Assembly (NCBI GenBank): GCA_036939975.1 | Contig: JALLPB010000393.1 | Location: forward strand, 1 to 18,371 | Length of the DNA: 18,371 nucleotides | From: Cyclostephanos tholiformis | Taxonomy: Eukaryota; Bacillariophyta; Thalassiosirophyceae; Thalassiosirales; Thalassiosiraceae | Direction of reading: 5' to 3' | Shown: piece by piece, positions 1-9,753 of the stretch | Layout: every line of letters starts with the position of its first letter | How positions within the stretch are numbered: position 1 is the stretch's first letter | Translations under genes and position numbers: made by a program | Notes under the pieces: model-generated | Database searches by the model: none | Seen by the model: the letters and a program-made list of their open reading frames with translations, nothing else | Told to the model about the DNA's origin: nothing

Positions 1-1229
1 ATCGTATCGATAGTGTTTTAGATTCGTCATGGTTTAGGTATTTTACTCGCCCAGGATTAACACGGGAACTCACGCATGAGCTATCGTTATCTGATCGATT
101 TGGTCAATTTCGGCATTATTTCCGCATGCCACTGCGCAAGGTCGAGGAGCTTTGTGATCTACTCCTCAGCCGCGGGTACATCAAATATCCACGTACAAAG
201 ATTCGTCAGAAGGAATTTCGCGAGCGTACTGAAATATTGGTGATGACTTCCCTATACATTTTGGGGACGGGCGCATCGTTTCGGGCATGTCAGCCGCTGT
301 GCCACATCTCCACTTCAGAGGTACGCATTTTCTTTTTTGTGTTTCTTAATGCAATCGTCGACATGCGTGATGATCAGATCTACATGCCACGGAATCATTC
401 CGAGTTGGTAAAGGTAGAGTCATTTTACAACAAAGTCGGATTGCCTGGATGTTGTGGATCTGTCGACGTCGTGCACGTAAAGTGGTGCCATTGCCCAGCT
501 GGAGACTTCAATCGCGCAAAGGGGAAAGAGACCTTTCCCTCCCTTGGTTTTCAGTGTATCACTGACTTCAATCGTAGGATCTTGTCAGTTTATGGTCCGC
601 ATTTTGGATCGCGAAACGATATGGATATCGTAAAAACGGACATCAATGTACACGCACTTTCGAAGAATCGGCTTCATCGGGAGGCACGGTGGTGGTACTA
701 CGGTCACGACGGGCATGTGAGGAGCAATCGTGGGTCTTATCTTATATGTGACAACGGATATCTTCGCTGGCCGACGACGATTTGTCCGTTCAAGCGGGTT
801 AGCTCTGGTTCTGCTGAGGGTTATTTTTCGACGAATCTGGAAGGAGTCAGAAAAGATGTTGAGTGCACGTTCGGGATATTAAAGAAGAGATGGCGTGTTC
901 TGAGTAATGGATTCTTTCATCGGAGAATAAATATTTGTTCGAATATTTTTCTTACTTGCTGTTGGCTAAATAACTTTCTCTTGGATGATGTGATGGAGAG
1001 ATCGAACGTACGAATTGGTCGTGGTGCTCCAATTGACGACGACGGCATTTGGTTGTCAGGGTTGACGTCGGAGGAACGACTGCGCGTGGAGATGGATGAA
1101 GATGGTGACGACGAAATTGAAGATTACTCAGACGAAGATCGTGAGCTTTCGCAGGCATTTCTCCAGCGTCGGCAGTTGCTGGTAAAGCATCTCCATATTT
1201 TTCGCCAAAAGGGCCCAATACGGAAATAG
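1..1229 (+). CDS. PIF/Harbinger-type transposase (DDE_Tnp_4), 5' partial
   Basis: The protein should cut and paste a DNA transposon. The frame is open from base 3, so the gene begins left of the window; the first in-window Met is at 126, but the upstream frame is also coding-like (SSWFRYF, then DRFGQFRHYFRMPL, the usual lead-in of Harbinger transposases). Numbering from the Met at 126, I see the three acidic catalytic positions in order: D114 in GSVDVVHVKW, D209 in LICDNGYLRWP, and E246 in RKDVECTFGILKKRWRVL, with 36 residues between the second D and the E, typical of the family. The tail is acidic (EDGDDEIEDYSDEDRE). No stop or frameshift interrupts it, so it may be a recent or active copy. 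It faces a companion gene tail to tail across 59 bp. Family call is firm; activity is inference. Confidence 0.9.
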   Translation, partial: RIDSVLDSSWFRYFTRPGLTRELTHELSLSDRFGQFRHYFRMPLRKVEELCDLLLSRGYIKYPRTKIRQKEFRERTEILVMTSLYILGTGASFRACQPLCHISTSEVRIFFFVFLNAIVDMRDDQIYMPRNHSELVKVESFYNKVGLPGCCGSVDVVHVKWCHCPAGDFNRAKGKETFPSLGFQCITDFNRRILSVYGPHFGSRNDMDIVKTDINVHALSKNRLHREARWWYYGHDGHVRSNRGSYLICDNGYLRWPTTICPFKRVSSGSAEGYFSTNLEGVRKDVECTFGILKKRWRVLSNGFFHRRINICSNIFLTCCWLNNFLLDDVMERSNVRIGRGAPIDDDGIWLSGLTSEERLRVEMDEDGDDEIEDYSDEDRELSQAFLQRRQLLVKHLHIFRQKGPIRK

Positions 1230-1288
1230 AATCGGTATTGAATTATCGTATTTACTATTTAATTCACCAACAATACTTTCATATTAAT

Positions 1289-2959
1289 TTAATACAAGTC
1301 TACCCCATCTAGGTCCCGAGGCTGCTCCTCCTCCTCCTCAAGCATGTCCGGCAACTTGTTAGCAAGAGTTACTAGCTTATGCTCGTATGCGTCCCTACCC
1401 ATCCTCGCCACGTAAACATTCTCGAGCCTCTCCATTACAGCAATTTGGGTGTTTATTGCCTCTATCTTTTTCAAGTTAATCACCGACCGCATTCCATCAA
1501 TCTTGGCTTTCTTTGCCAGCATATCGGTGTCATCCTTCTCTGATACTACGGATACATCGCCACCGCCATCTCTCCCGAATCTCTGAACTCGATCGTTAGA
1601 ACGCTCCTTTTCTACCGCCCTTTTCATCACCTTTCGAACTTCGATACGCTTGGGTCCTGCGGGCAGCTGCGCGGGGTCCGTCGAGATATCTTTGTTATCC
1701 TTGTGGACGAGGACAGACAAGATATACTTACACGAACTATGCTCCAACCACCAATTGGGAGGGATCTGCGTTGCAATGGCAACAGGGTCGTCATAATCCA
1801 AGTCCTCCCGAGCAGGGTTTTGCTCCGCCCAAAGCTTTGCGACAACTGGCCGCCTCAACTGCTGCAGTTGCGATGTGCCGCTGGGGAGCTTACTAAGATT
1901 CCCAAACCCGGGGAACTTGTACGCAAACTTTTTAAGCGATGTGATCTCGGATTCGTACTTACGATGTAAATTGGCCGGACTCATGTCACCTCCCTTCCTC
2001 ATTCCCTTGCACCGCAGTTGCATCTGCTGACGCACAGTAACATCCACAAACCGCTCGTCGGGGATTTCAGAAATCAGGGACATATATTCCGAATGAAAAG
2101 CCTGCTCTCTTCTCTCCTTCGTCATCGCTCCCATCTCCCTCACGATAGAACCAGCCTCCACCATGATTGCTAACTCAACACACCTTCGATTTTCCTCACT
2201 TATCGGGTTACGCTCCATATAATGATCGAGCCTCTCGAGGAAAGGATACTTACTTAGTTCGAGGTCCGTTCTCTCGTAGTAATCGTCACCATCGATGGAT
2301 GAGGTCCGTGAAAATTCCGGAGAGCTTGCAACACGATCATCTTCGCTAGTAGTCACGGTTGTTTTCTGACCGAACGAAGTAGTTGGAGCTTTGTCGTAAG
2401 ACAACCCAGGGTTTGCCTTCAGGTTTGCAACCTCGTCTGGGTCAAGCATCGTATCGTTCCTGACGGGATTATTCTCCCCACAATGAATGCAGGCACCACT
2501 TAATTCACCACCATCGCCAACATAATGGAGTGAACGACAGCGACCACACCACCATGCATTCCACAGGGGGGGGAACGAAGAAGGCAATAATCCCAACGTT
2601 TCCCCCATGTCGACCGGCGATGAGTCCCCCCCCGGACAGTCATTGCGAGATTGGGCAGAAGCAGATGCCACGTGTTGTTGGGGAGGCACACGACCTTCAA
2701 CGATTGTTGCCATGACCCCGGGCGTAGTCTCGGCCGAGTCGGGTGCAACAGAGGCAATGGGCGCACGCATTTTACCGCACGAGTCCGCTTCAATACGCGC
2801 GATGGCAGCAGATTTTGAAGCGCGGGGGGGTGATTCGCGAGTGGAGATGGCAGCCCCTCCGGCAGACTTTTTTGCAGCAGCTACGTTAGCTGGATGGGTA
2901 GCGCTGACGGAAATGCTACGAGCGGCACCACCCCTCCGGGCAATGGATTTCGGAGGCAT
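1289..2959 (-). CDS. Zinc-ribbon, coiled-coil companion protein of the Harbinger-like element
   Basis: I do not recognise the family by name. The frame is open up to 3214 without an ATG there, but the best start is the ATG at 2959, giving 556 aa beginning MPPKSIARRGG with a basic Ala/Ser-rich N terminus. A zinc-ribbon-like pair follows: C138-x2-C141 (WWCGRC) and C157-x2-C160 (CIHC). The centre holds an alpha-helical block (residues about 220-420, including EENRRCVELAIMVEAGSIV and NLHRKYESEITSLKKFA), then a charged helix-rich C terminus ending in an acidic EEEEE stretch. Harbinger elements normally encode a second, DNA-binding (Myb/SANT-like) protein needed for transposition; the tail-to-tail placement beside the transposase suggests this is that partner, although no clear Myb repeat is visible. 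It could also be an unrelated element or host gene. Confidence 0.7.
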   Translation of the reverse strand: MPPKSIARRGGAARSISVSATHPANVAAAKKSAGGAAISTRESPPRASKSAAIARIEADSCGKMRAPIASVAPDSAETTPGVMATIVEGRVPPQQHVASASAQSRNDCPGGDSSPVDMGETLGLLPSSFPPLWNAWWCGRCRSLHYVGDGGELSGACIHCGENNPVRNDTMLDPDEVANLKANPGLSYDKAPTTSFGQKTTVTTSEDDRVASSPEFSRTSSIDGDDYYERTDLELSKYPFLERLDHYMERNPISEENRRCVELAIMVEAGSIVREMGAMTKERREQAFHSEYMSLISEIPDERFVDVTVRQQMQLRCKGMRKGGDMSPANLHRKYESEITSLKKFAYKFPGFGNLSKLPSGTSQLQQLRRPVVAKLWAEQNPAREDLDYDDPVAIATQIPPNWWLEHSSCKYILSVLVHKDNKDISTDPAQLPAGPKRIEVRKVMKRAVEKERSNDRVQRFGRDGGGDVSVVSEKDDTDMLAKKAKIDGMRSVINLKKIEAINTQIAVMERLENVYVARMGRDAYEHKLVTLANKLPDMLEEEEEQPRDLDGVDLY

Positions 2960-3448
2960 GACGAATCGGCGGATTGGAGAAGGCACACGGTGAGGAAGGG
3001 TGCCACTTGTGCCAACCTCGAGTAAAAAATGAGAGGTGGGTGGCAGAACACATGTGTACATGCGTACATGCACACTTGGAAACCACCCCCTACCAACAAA
3101 ATCACAAAAAAAAATCGGAAAAAACATAGATGGCCATCCGAAAAAAAAAACCAGGAACATCGACACTGTTCCAATGCGTATATGCGTACATGTGAACTTG
3201 CTCAAAGAAATCACAGCCTAAAGGAGACATGAGAACTCTCCTCTCTAAAAGGAGTAATTACAATACTCATGATAATTCTTGCTGCCAACAAAAAGTTCCG
3301 AATCAACTTGCATCCACATAAACCTCCTCCAATCGAAAATCGAAAATTCATAAACATAAAAGTTGACGGCACAATACCTATATTGTCTCATCTCTATCAA
3401 GTGCCTCTAAACATTTAGTCTTTGTTAACCTCCACTCTACATCACAAC
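2960..3448. other. Intergenic: 5' flank of the companion gene and probable right end of the element
   Basis: No convincing gene lies here. It holds A-runs near 3107-3117 and 3143-3151, and two copies of a 19-base imperfect direct repeat beginning ATGCGTACATG. The element's right end is probably between 3200 and 3420, but the left end is outside the window, so terminal inverted repeats cannot be matched. The right part (3300-3448) should carry the promoter and 5' UTR of the oxygenase gene. Confidence 0.5.
3060..3200. repeat. Pair of 19-base imperfect direct repeats (3060-3078 and 3182-3200)
   Basis: ATGCGTACATGCACACTTG at 3060-3078 and ATGCGTACATGTGAACTTG at 3182-3200 match at 16 of 19 positions and lie 122 bases apart. 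A related ACATGTGTACATG sits just before the first copy. Both are upstream of the companion gene, where subterminal binding sites of a Harbinger-like element would be expected. Function is inference. Confidence 0.5.
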
Positions 3449-4725
3449 ATGAGGATCATCAACGCCATGCCCATCGGTGCTATCACATTGAGTATTGTTT
3501 CCTTCTTCATCCAGATGGGGTATTGCAAGGAAGAACCCGCCACCAGTGGAATTCGTCACTTTACTACTCTGGATGAGAAACATCAACGTCGCCAAGATGT
3601 TGTCGTTGCATCCTCTCTGTCAATGATATTGAGCGATGAGCTGACTTATCTTAGCATTGATGGATCGCTAAGTGGTCTCATTCTCATGGAGAACACCGAT
3701 TCAAAGTCCTCAAAAAGCACGAAGTCGTCGAAGAGCGTATCAACGTCGTCACCTACGTCGTCACCTACGTCGTCTCTTACAGTATGTGTGGGGCATTGTC
3801 CTCGTCGCCTGGAAAAGGACGAACTTCCTGTTCAAGAGGTTGTTCCGCTCGAAAGTAGACTCAAAATCATTGAGAGCATGGAGAAGTTCGGGGCCAAGTG
3901 TGATGCCTCCTTCTCACATGAATATGACCTTATCTCAAAAATGAGTTGTGATTCATTGATTCAGCATATGGACACTTCTCTCCAGCGTGATGTTGAATCA
4001 CAGATAGAGCTGCCTGTGGGAGTAACCGCCTCCCTTGAGGCTGAGGATGCATATGAATCATGGATTCCATTCGACGATGGTGGCATTGAGAATCAGTACA
4101 ACAAGAAACTATGTAAGTGTGGCGAGCTGGGCTGTATGAATGAAATAGTCTGTGTACATCTTTTATTTAACTTACATTTGCTTTATACTGTAAAATTCTA
4201 TGACCACAAGCTGCGGAAGAGCTTGTTGCATTGATCGGCAAGGAGGAGAGTATGAAGATCATTGACTTCTTTGAGAAGAGTCTTAATGGTTTGACAATAG
4301 ACTGTATGTACCTTGCTCGGCATGGAGACCCCAGCACGAAACTTTTCAATGTGCCCTGGCATACCCCCTGGCATAAGGATGACTATGCTACTATGGAGAT
4401 CACGCTCAATGATAATTATGATGGAGGGCATGTTCTTCATTTGAATGAGGCTGGAGTTCACAAGACCGAAGCTCGTCCAGGATCTGTTACTGGTAAGCAT
4501 ATTGTTATTAACTACGTTCAGAGAAAAGCTGCGTTGGCTTATTTACTAACATAAGGTATCATGTGTGACGCAGCACATATGGATGACATCGTTCATGGAA
4601 TCACCCCCAACACCAATGGAGCCAAGTACATGCTAATCCTCAAACATCATTTTCATCGTCCCGACAAAGTTGGCGTCATGAGGCTCTCAAAGCAGATGGT
4701 GAACGCCCTGGTTAGAGATGAATAG
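3449..4725 (+). CDS. Secreted 2OG-Fe(II) oxygenase, prolyl-4-hydroxylase-like, three exons
   Basis: Exons 3449-4112, 4211-4492 and 4574-4725 join in frame to 365 aa. Introns are 98 bp (GTAAGT...CACAAG) and 81 bp (GTAAGC...GCAG, with a perfect TACTAAC branch site at 4544-4550). The protein opens with a signal peptide (MRIINAMPIGAITLSIVSFF), then a low-complexity SKSSKSTKSSKS/TSSPTSS linker and a Cys-containing middle. The catalytic end shows the metal triad H276-x-D278 (WHKDDYATMEI) and H323 (DIVHGITP), with Lys333 ten residues after H323, the spacing of the 2OG-binding Lys in collagen-type prolyl 4-hydroxylases. It should therefore hydroxylate a protein or peptide in the secretory path, using Fe(II), O2 and 2-oxoglutarate; the substrate is not visible. 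The ATG at 3449 is the first in frame. Oddities are a PWH tandem duplication beside the metal site and a second in-frame acceptor at 4555. Confidence 0.88.
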
Positions 4726-5321
4726 ACTCCGTTGATCAGCAGGCCTTGCGAGTGTATTTATTTGTGTGACTATTGAAGCATACTGCGAACGCAATGGCGA
4801 GTCTATTTATGTGTTTTAAAGTTGCTTCATCGCTCTTGCTATTAGTGAAGGATTCGGAGGAGCGAGGTTGTCTTGATGTTTGGTCATCGTGCCTCGTCTT
4901 GAAAAATTGTTGATGACGATGTTATGAAGCCCGGTCCCAGTAATAGATTATTAGATAACAGATTTAAGAAGTCATAAGAAAAATGTTCATCTCTGCTACT
5001 GCATTGCATATTGTCACCGCCGGTGTTAGAGTGCGCGCGACGAATTTGAGCTCAATGCAAAACTATTCTTGCCACACGATGGCAAAGCTGGACGAACAAT
5101 GTCAAGTCACTGCATTACTCACCGTCCTATCACCGACTGCAAATGGTCTTCTTGAGGGGAGGGAGCAATCGGCAGTCGGCGCGTTTGTATGCGCTGCAAC
5201 GATGGGCGCGACGGAGGATTCTCCGTACGCAGTAAGGGTGGTCGACAACCACTCCTCGTATTGAGCATACTGGAAGAAACGAGTCAGCGCACCTCGATCA
5301 TTCTTTCGTGAAGAAAAATAT
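4726..5321. other. Intergenic stretch, no gene assigned
   Basis: This holds the 3' flank of the oxygenase gene. Short ORFs overlap on both strands (for example an ATG frame at 4983-5264 on + and one at 5102-5365 on -), but neither has a recognisable motif, and the two occupy the same DNA, so I call neither. Confidence 0.5.
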
Positions 5322-5670
5322 TTAACGAACACAAGTGTATAACATGCCCTCCATGGCGAACACATGGAAGTTGGCGTGCCTATCCAGTGCGCTGGCCAGG
5401 CTGTCGTTCATCTTGGCCCACCATGCGGACGCCGTTGTCGCATCCGACACGGACATGTCCCCAAAGACGGACATTTCCCCGAAGGGAGTCGGGGATACAT
5501 CGTCCGCATCGCGCATCACGAGCACGAAGTTGTTCTATATCTTGATCCTGAGGAGCTAAGCACGTGATCCAATATGGCGTCCAGATTTGCAATCCTCACC
5601 GCCCGTCGTCGTCCCACTGCCTCGTAATGCGAAACAATTGTGTCAAATGTCGCCGCCAGGGGAGTTGCGC
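5322..5670 (-). CDS. Possible spliced coding segment, unknown function (low confidence)
   Basis: I do not recognise a family. On the minus strand, exon-like 5670-5600 follows a CTCCTCAG acceptor and reads ATFDTIVSHYEAVGRRRA. A 65-bp GT-AG intron (5599-5535, GTGAGG...TATAG) would join it in phase to 5534-5322, which reads NNFVLVMRDADDVSP, then WWAKMNDSLASALDRHAN, and ends MEGMLYTCVR. The residue composition is ordinary and amphipathic, unlike most shadow ORFs. The first frame also reads straight through the intron as VRIANLDAILDHVL before a stop at 5518-5516, so this may instead be a decayed gene with a frameshift. No 5' exon with a matching phase was found; the ATG frame at 5874-5596 is open but ends in a different phase. 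It lies just downstream of the RNB gene on the same strand. A gene remnant or chance open frames are equally possible. Confidence 0.28.
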
Positions 5671-5908
5671 CTGAGGAGCATCATGTGAGTATACTACGTA
5701 GCTCAGATTTGGAAAGTTGTCTAACAACCACATAACGTTCCTGTAGAGATTGTGCGTCCCAGGTGTATGACGCCATGCGAGTAGTTTGGGTCGGAGCAGG
5801 ACGTACCCGCGATCACATTGACGAAAAAAGCTTGTCTTTGATCGAACCAGACATTTACTATGTCCCTTAGTCATTGCTGAATACGTTGCGCCGAATTATG
5901 TCTTACTA

Positions 5909-8900
5909 CTATGCAGCGGGTGCAGACATTTGTTGGGCGTGGATCCCACCACTTCTTGATGCTAACGAAAACGTGAGCAGCTCCATCCTTGGATTAACGG
6001 ATGAAACCTTGAGCCATAATCTTCTCCCTTCTTCCAGCTTTCCAGTTTCTGATAGATACCTATGCTCAAGGCCAAGCTCGTAGACGTACACCGCGTACTG
6101 GAATCGCTCCTTATTCACGCATCCCAAAATTATGCTCTCGAACATCACTTCCTCGTCGGCCTCGTCGACCAGTCGTCGAATGTATTCGAATAGCCAATAA
6201 TTGCTCGATGAGGACTGGACGGGACGTCCCGCAAATATCATGCCAAGGCCGGAGGTGAAGTCAATGGGATCGATTTCATTCATCTTCGACGTGTCGTATC
6301 CCAAGTCCATGTCCGTGAGTTCCGATGGGATGGGATGGCCAGCTCGCAGCAATTCATTCACACGTTTTCGTCGCAGGTATCTTTTCAATTCCGCATGAAC
6401 CTGCAAATCTGTCAAACGTCGAATCGGACTGATCCATCCAGTAGATAGATCAGATAAGTAACAGAGGACACGAAGGGAAATGGAATACACGACAAGAAAT
6501 CGTTAGAAATCTCGTTTCTCGCTCACCTGGTCCACTGAATGTAGCAATCCAATCCCATGCCGAAATGTGGTCCGGGAGTGGTCGAAACAGAAACTTTATT
6601 GAAGAAACGTCGCGTGTACCAAGCATGGGGGTATCGCTTGTTCATTTGTAGCAGGAAGTCCATTCGACGTGCTTCAGACTCTCGTGATTTGTATTCTGTG
6701 CGAACAATAGAAGTAAGTGGTGCAATATACTTCGAATTGATGTGATATGATATGACATGAAAATGACAAGAGATTCATCTTGTTTGGTTTTTTATTCCCT
6801 CACCTGGAGCGGCCTGACATCTAAATGGCAATTTCAATGTATTCGGCAATTCGATGCGTCCTCCTTCTATGGCAGTTCCATCCTGTTTCGGTTGAAGCAT
6901 TTGCCACTTGCCAATGGCCTCGCCAGCTGTTTGTCGTTAAGTTTGGTTTGTTTGATGTTGCAATTTGAGACGAGCAGTAAATCTTGATCGTTATCGCACC
7001 GCTTCGGAACAACGTACCTAGTATCATCATCTCTGTAACGATCAAATGCGAAGACGATACTGGAGAGCAGTACGGATCATAATGTGCTTCATTGCATGCG
7101 CCGTCACTAACCCCCTTCGTCGTCGTCGTCATGGTGGTTCCGATGGCCGTCATATTCGTTCCGGAGTTGTGGGTCGTCTCGATCTTCAACGATATGTCGT
7201 AATTTTCACGTCTCCTCTCCCCCCCGACGCCACTCGTATCTTCACTCCTCGCATCGCGTCTCTTGGTCGCCGTAACTATACTCTTCGGTATCGGATACGG
7301 CACCATCCCCTCGGTGGAGCCCCTCCGCACGCGATGCCCGCGTCGTTTGATCGCCGCAAACAGCAAAGCCCCAATCTCCCACTCTTCCGTGTATCCCACC
7401 CCCTCGTCTAGCATCTCGTCGACCTGATCGTATGTGAGTCGGTAATTCACATGCACGAGCGACGGTGTGACTATTATGGAAGACGGGTCGATGGTGCCGT
7501 CTGGATTGAGCTCCACGCCGAGCGAGAGTGCGCATTTGTCGGTCCCCGACTCGAGGGACATCACGCCGGAGCTCATGCTATGATATGGGCAAGAATGAGG
7601 AATTGCAAAAGAAAACAATCAACTCGTAAATCACACCGAACACAAAACGAAATCACGGGGCAAAACGCCGGCGAATTTGATATAAAAGTCGATGGAGTTT
7701 GAAACTCATTCTCTCTCTCTCACACACACACACACTCTCTCTCCCAAACAAACACGCACAAACTCACTTTTCGGGAAACATGCAAAGCGTCATGGTGGGA
7801 AGGTATAGCGATGTTCCCCTCCTCTCAGCCACCCCCAATAATTCCGACCCTCGCGGCGCCCATCGATCGACGTCTGCGATGTGTATCCAATACCTGTATC
7901 TCGTCGTCCCTCCATCCCGCCCTCCCCCTCCATCCTCCAAAACCTCGACGGATATCCCATCGTCAATGTCGGACGTGGATTCGCCATCGATGGTATAAAC
8001 CTTGAAATGTCTGAGATCCCGGCGTATCCCCAGCAATTCGTCCGGATCCGTCCTCGCCGTGCATTCGGCGTCAATCGACGCCCTCATTTCCTCGTCCGTA
8101 AATCGTACCGGAAAGCCGCTGCGCAGGAGCGACGTATCCTCGTGAATGTCCCATGCTCCCAATTCGACGAGTAGGTCGAACGCGCCGCGCGACGTGCGCT
8201 TGCGTTTCATCTTGCCAAGTAGCATTTTCCCCAACGACGAGTCGCGTCGGAATTTGAGCCGTCGCACGCACTCGTAATCCCAGACGCTATTCCACTCGAA
8301 TGAAGATGATGAAGACGACGACGAAGATGAAAAGGATGATGAAGACGACGACGACGACGACGACGAAGCGGGCGGACGATCGTCGTCGACACGGAACAGG
8401 TGTCTGACCGCGCGTAATTGCATCTCGTCGGATCCCTTCACCCCGATTTGCATTCCGTGCACTAGGAGGGATTGCAGCGTCATTATCGCCAATTGCACGA
8501 CGCGCACGTCTATCGTCCTCGTCGTCGATGTCGACGTCGCGTTCGCCGTCCCTCCCTCGCCGTTCAAATCGTCCCCGATGTCATCATCGTGGTCAACGTA
8601 GTAGTTGTTAACGCGAAAAAGTCCCTCGAGGATTCGCTCCCCCTCGATGGTGGTCGCTAGGTCTATGAATCGTCCCCTCGCCAGCGTGCGATGGTCGACC
8701 ATCGAGTCGCGGACGTCGTCGTCGTCGGAGGAGGAGGAGGTGTCGTCGTCGTAGTCGTCGGGGGCGGCGGTGGCGGGGGTAGTAAAGCCGCGCACGTCTC
8801 TAACGTCGCGAAGTCGACGTCCGATGAGATCCGCGAGGTACCCGATGGACTCGTCCAACAAGGACGACGAAGTCGACGACGAGGCATCATCGTCATCGTC

Positions 8901-9407
8901 GTACCCCCTCCCATTGCATTTCATCCCCTCCTCGATTGATGACGATGACGATGATGATGTCGACAATGGACCGACCCTCGAATCGTCCGATTTCGATGAA
9001 CATCGTCGTGGTTGTTGTTTTTGTCGTCGTCGTCGTCCATGTCGTCGTCCTAGTCGTTTGTTCTCGTCGTGGTATTCGTGGTCGTTGTCCATCCTCCTAC
9101 CTCGACCGAGGCCGTCATCGTACGATCCCAATCGGGAGGATGAGTCCATCGTTGTTGATGATCTCGTCGTCCTCGATCTTATTGATTCCTCGGTGGGAAT
9201 AATCGTCGACCTCCTCCGCGTCTCGTCGATGACCACGATGATGCGCGACGACGACGACGACGACGACGATGGCCGGACGACGAAGCCACATGCGACCCCG
9301 ATTCCAGCGCTGCCACATGACATCGGCGATGAGAATACAAAGAGCATCATCATCATCTTCATAGTCATTGTCATCGTCATCATCATCATCATCATCGTCG
9401 TCGTCAT
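5909..9407 (-). CDS. RNB-family (RNase II/R) 3'-5' exoribonuclease, five exons
   Basis: A hydrolytic exoribonuclease that degrades RNA 3' to 5'. Exons (minus): 9407-7768, 7577-7018, 6926-6804, 6695-6527, 6428-5909. Introns are 190, 91, 108 and 98 bp, all GT-AG (GTGAGT/TAG, GTACGT/CAG, GTGAGG/CAG, GTGAGC/CAG), and the joined length closes at 1003 aa. All four metal-binding aspartates of RNase II are present with exact spacing: D474, D480, D482, D483 in TIDGESTSDIDDG. Later hallmarks cross the junctions: MFPEN|MSSGVMSLE, VTEMMIL|AGEAIGKW, GPHFGMGLDCYIQWT|SPIRR, then TDLQVHAEL. The C terminus (YAVYVYELGLEHRYL) is S1-like. The N-terminal 300 residues are Ser/Asp-rich with no clear cold-shock domains. 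The start at 9407 gives MTTTMMMMMM, a hydrophobic stretch (LFVFSSP) and VACG-FVVRP, a weak plastid- or mitochondrion-style presequence. It is closest to organellar RNase II/R enzymes. The frame is open to 9953, but that would overlap the SET gene. Confidence 0.93.
7709..7743. repeat. Compound (CT)n(CA)n(CT)n microsatellite in RNB intron 1
   Basis: Alternating CT, then CA, then CT dinucleotides lie in the first intron of the RNB gene (7767-7578), starting about 24 bases after its GTGAGT donor. In the transcript it reads as purine/GU-rich repeats. Such tracts are often length-variable and can bind splicing factors. Confidence 0.85.
8290..8368. repeat. GAC/GAA/GAT trinucleotide repeat coding a Ser tract
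   Basis: An imperfect GAC/GAA/GAT run within RNB exon 1 which, on the coding minus strand, gives a long serine tract broken by two Phe (about residues 348-372), just upstream of the conserved part of the protein. Similar trinucleotide runs recur at 9244-9270, 9690-9717, 9792-9835, 9883-9915, 10055-10090 and 10215-10240. Confidence 0.8.
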
Positions 9408-9753
9408 GGCGGGGAAGTATGATGGATGTGCACTTTCGCCGATGCCTTGGATGATATTGGGGGGGATGTGTTGGACAAAAGATGGGGGCGGGGTAGGTAG
9501 TGTAGGGTTAGTTGTCCTTTCTCGGTGCGGGGGCTGGTGGCTTGCAACTGCGGACAGACGCACTGTTCCCCCCCCTCGCACTAAAAAAAAAACATCATCA
9601 TCATATGTTGTGGCAAGACAGATGATTCCTCGTCCCGTTCGCCGCCGCCCCCGAGGCGCAAAAGACTCTACGAGGAGGATGGGAGGAGGATTCAACGACG
9701 ACGACGACGACGACGAGGATACGTCCCTAGCGTCAACGGCGAAGGCAAAGACG
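9408..9753. promoter_or_regulatory. Probable bidirectional promoter between RNB and SET genes
   Basis: About 350 bp separate the chosen starts of two divergent genes, so both promoters and 5' UTRs must be here. The stretch includes a run of seven C then ten A near 9569-9591 and G-rich segments at 9459-9530. No TATA box or named motif is clear. The call depends on the two start choices. Confidence 0.45.

Noticed and set aside
2960..3214. N-terminal extension of the companion protein to 3214
   Set aside because: There is no ATG at 3214; the extension is Phe-rich, coded by A/T runs, and covers the repeat-bearing flank. The ATG at 2959 is more likely.
4983..5264. 93-codon + frame starting with ATG
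   Set aside because: No recognisable motif and an overlapping open frame on the other strand; coding status cannot be supported.
7046..7411. 121-codon + frame
   Set aside because: It is antisense to RNB exon 2, whose sequence matches the RNB family and splices in frame.
7681..7688. TATAAAAG on + as a promoter
   Set aside because: It lies inside intron 1 of the RNB gene and no + strand gene follows.
8770..9753. Long + strand frame continuous with the SET gene upstream of 9754
   Set aside because: It runs antisense to RNB exon 1 and is mostly repeat-coded Asp/Ser/Arg; the signal peptide at 9760 gives a better start.
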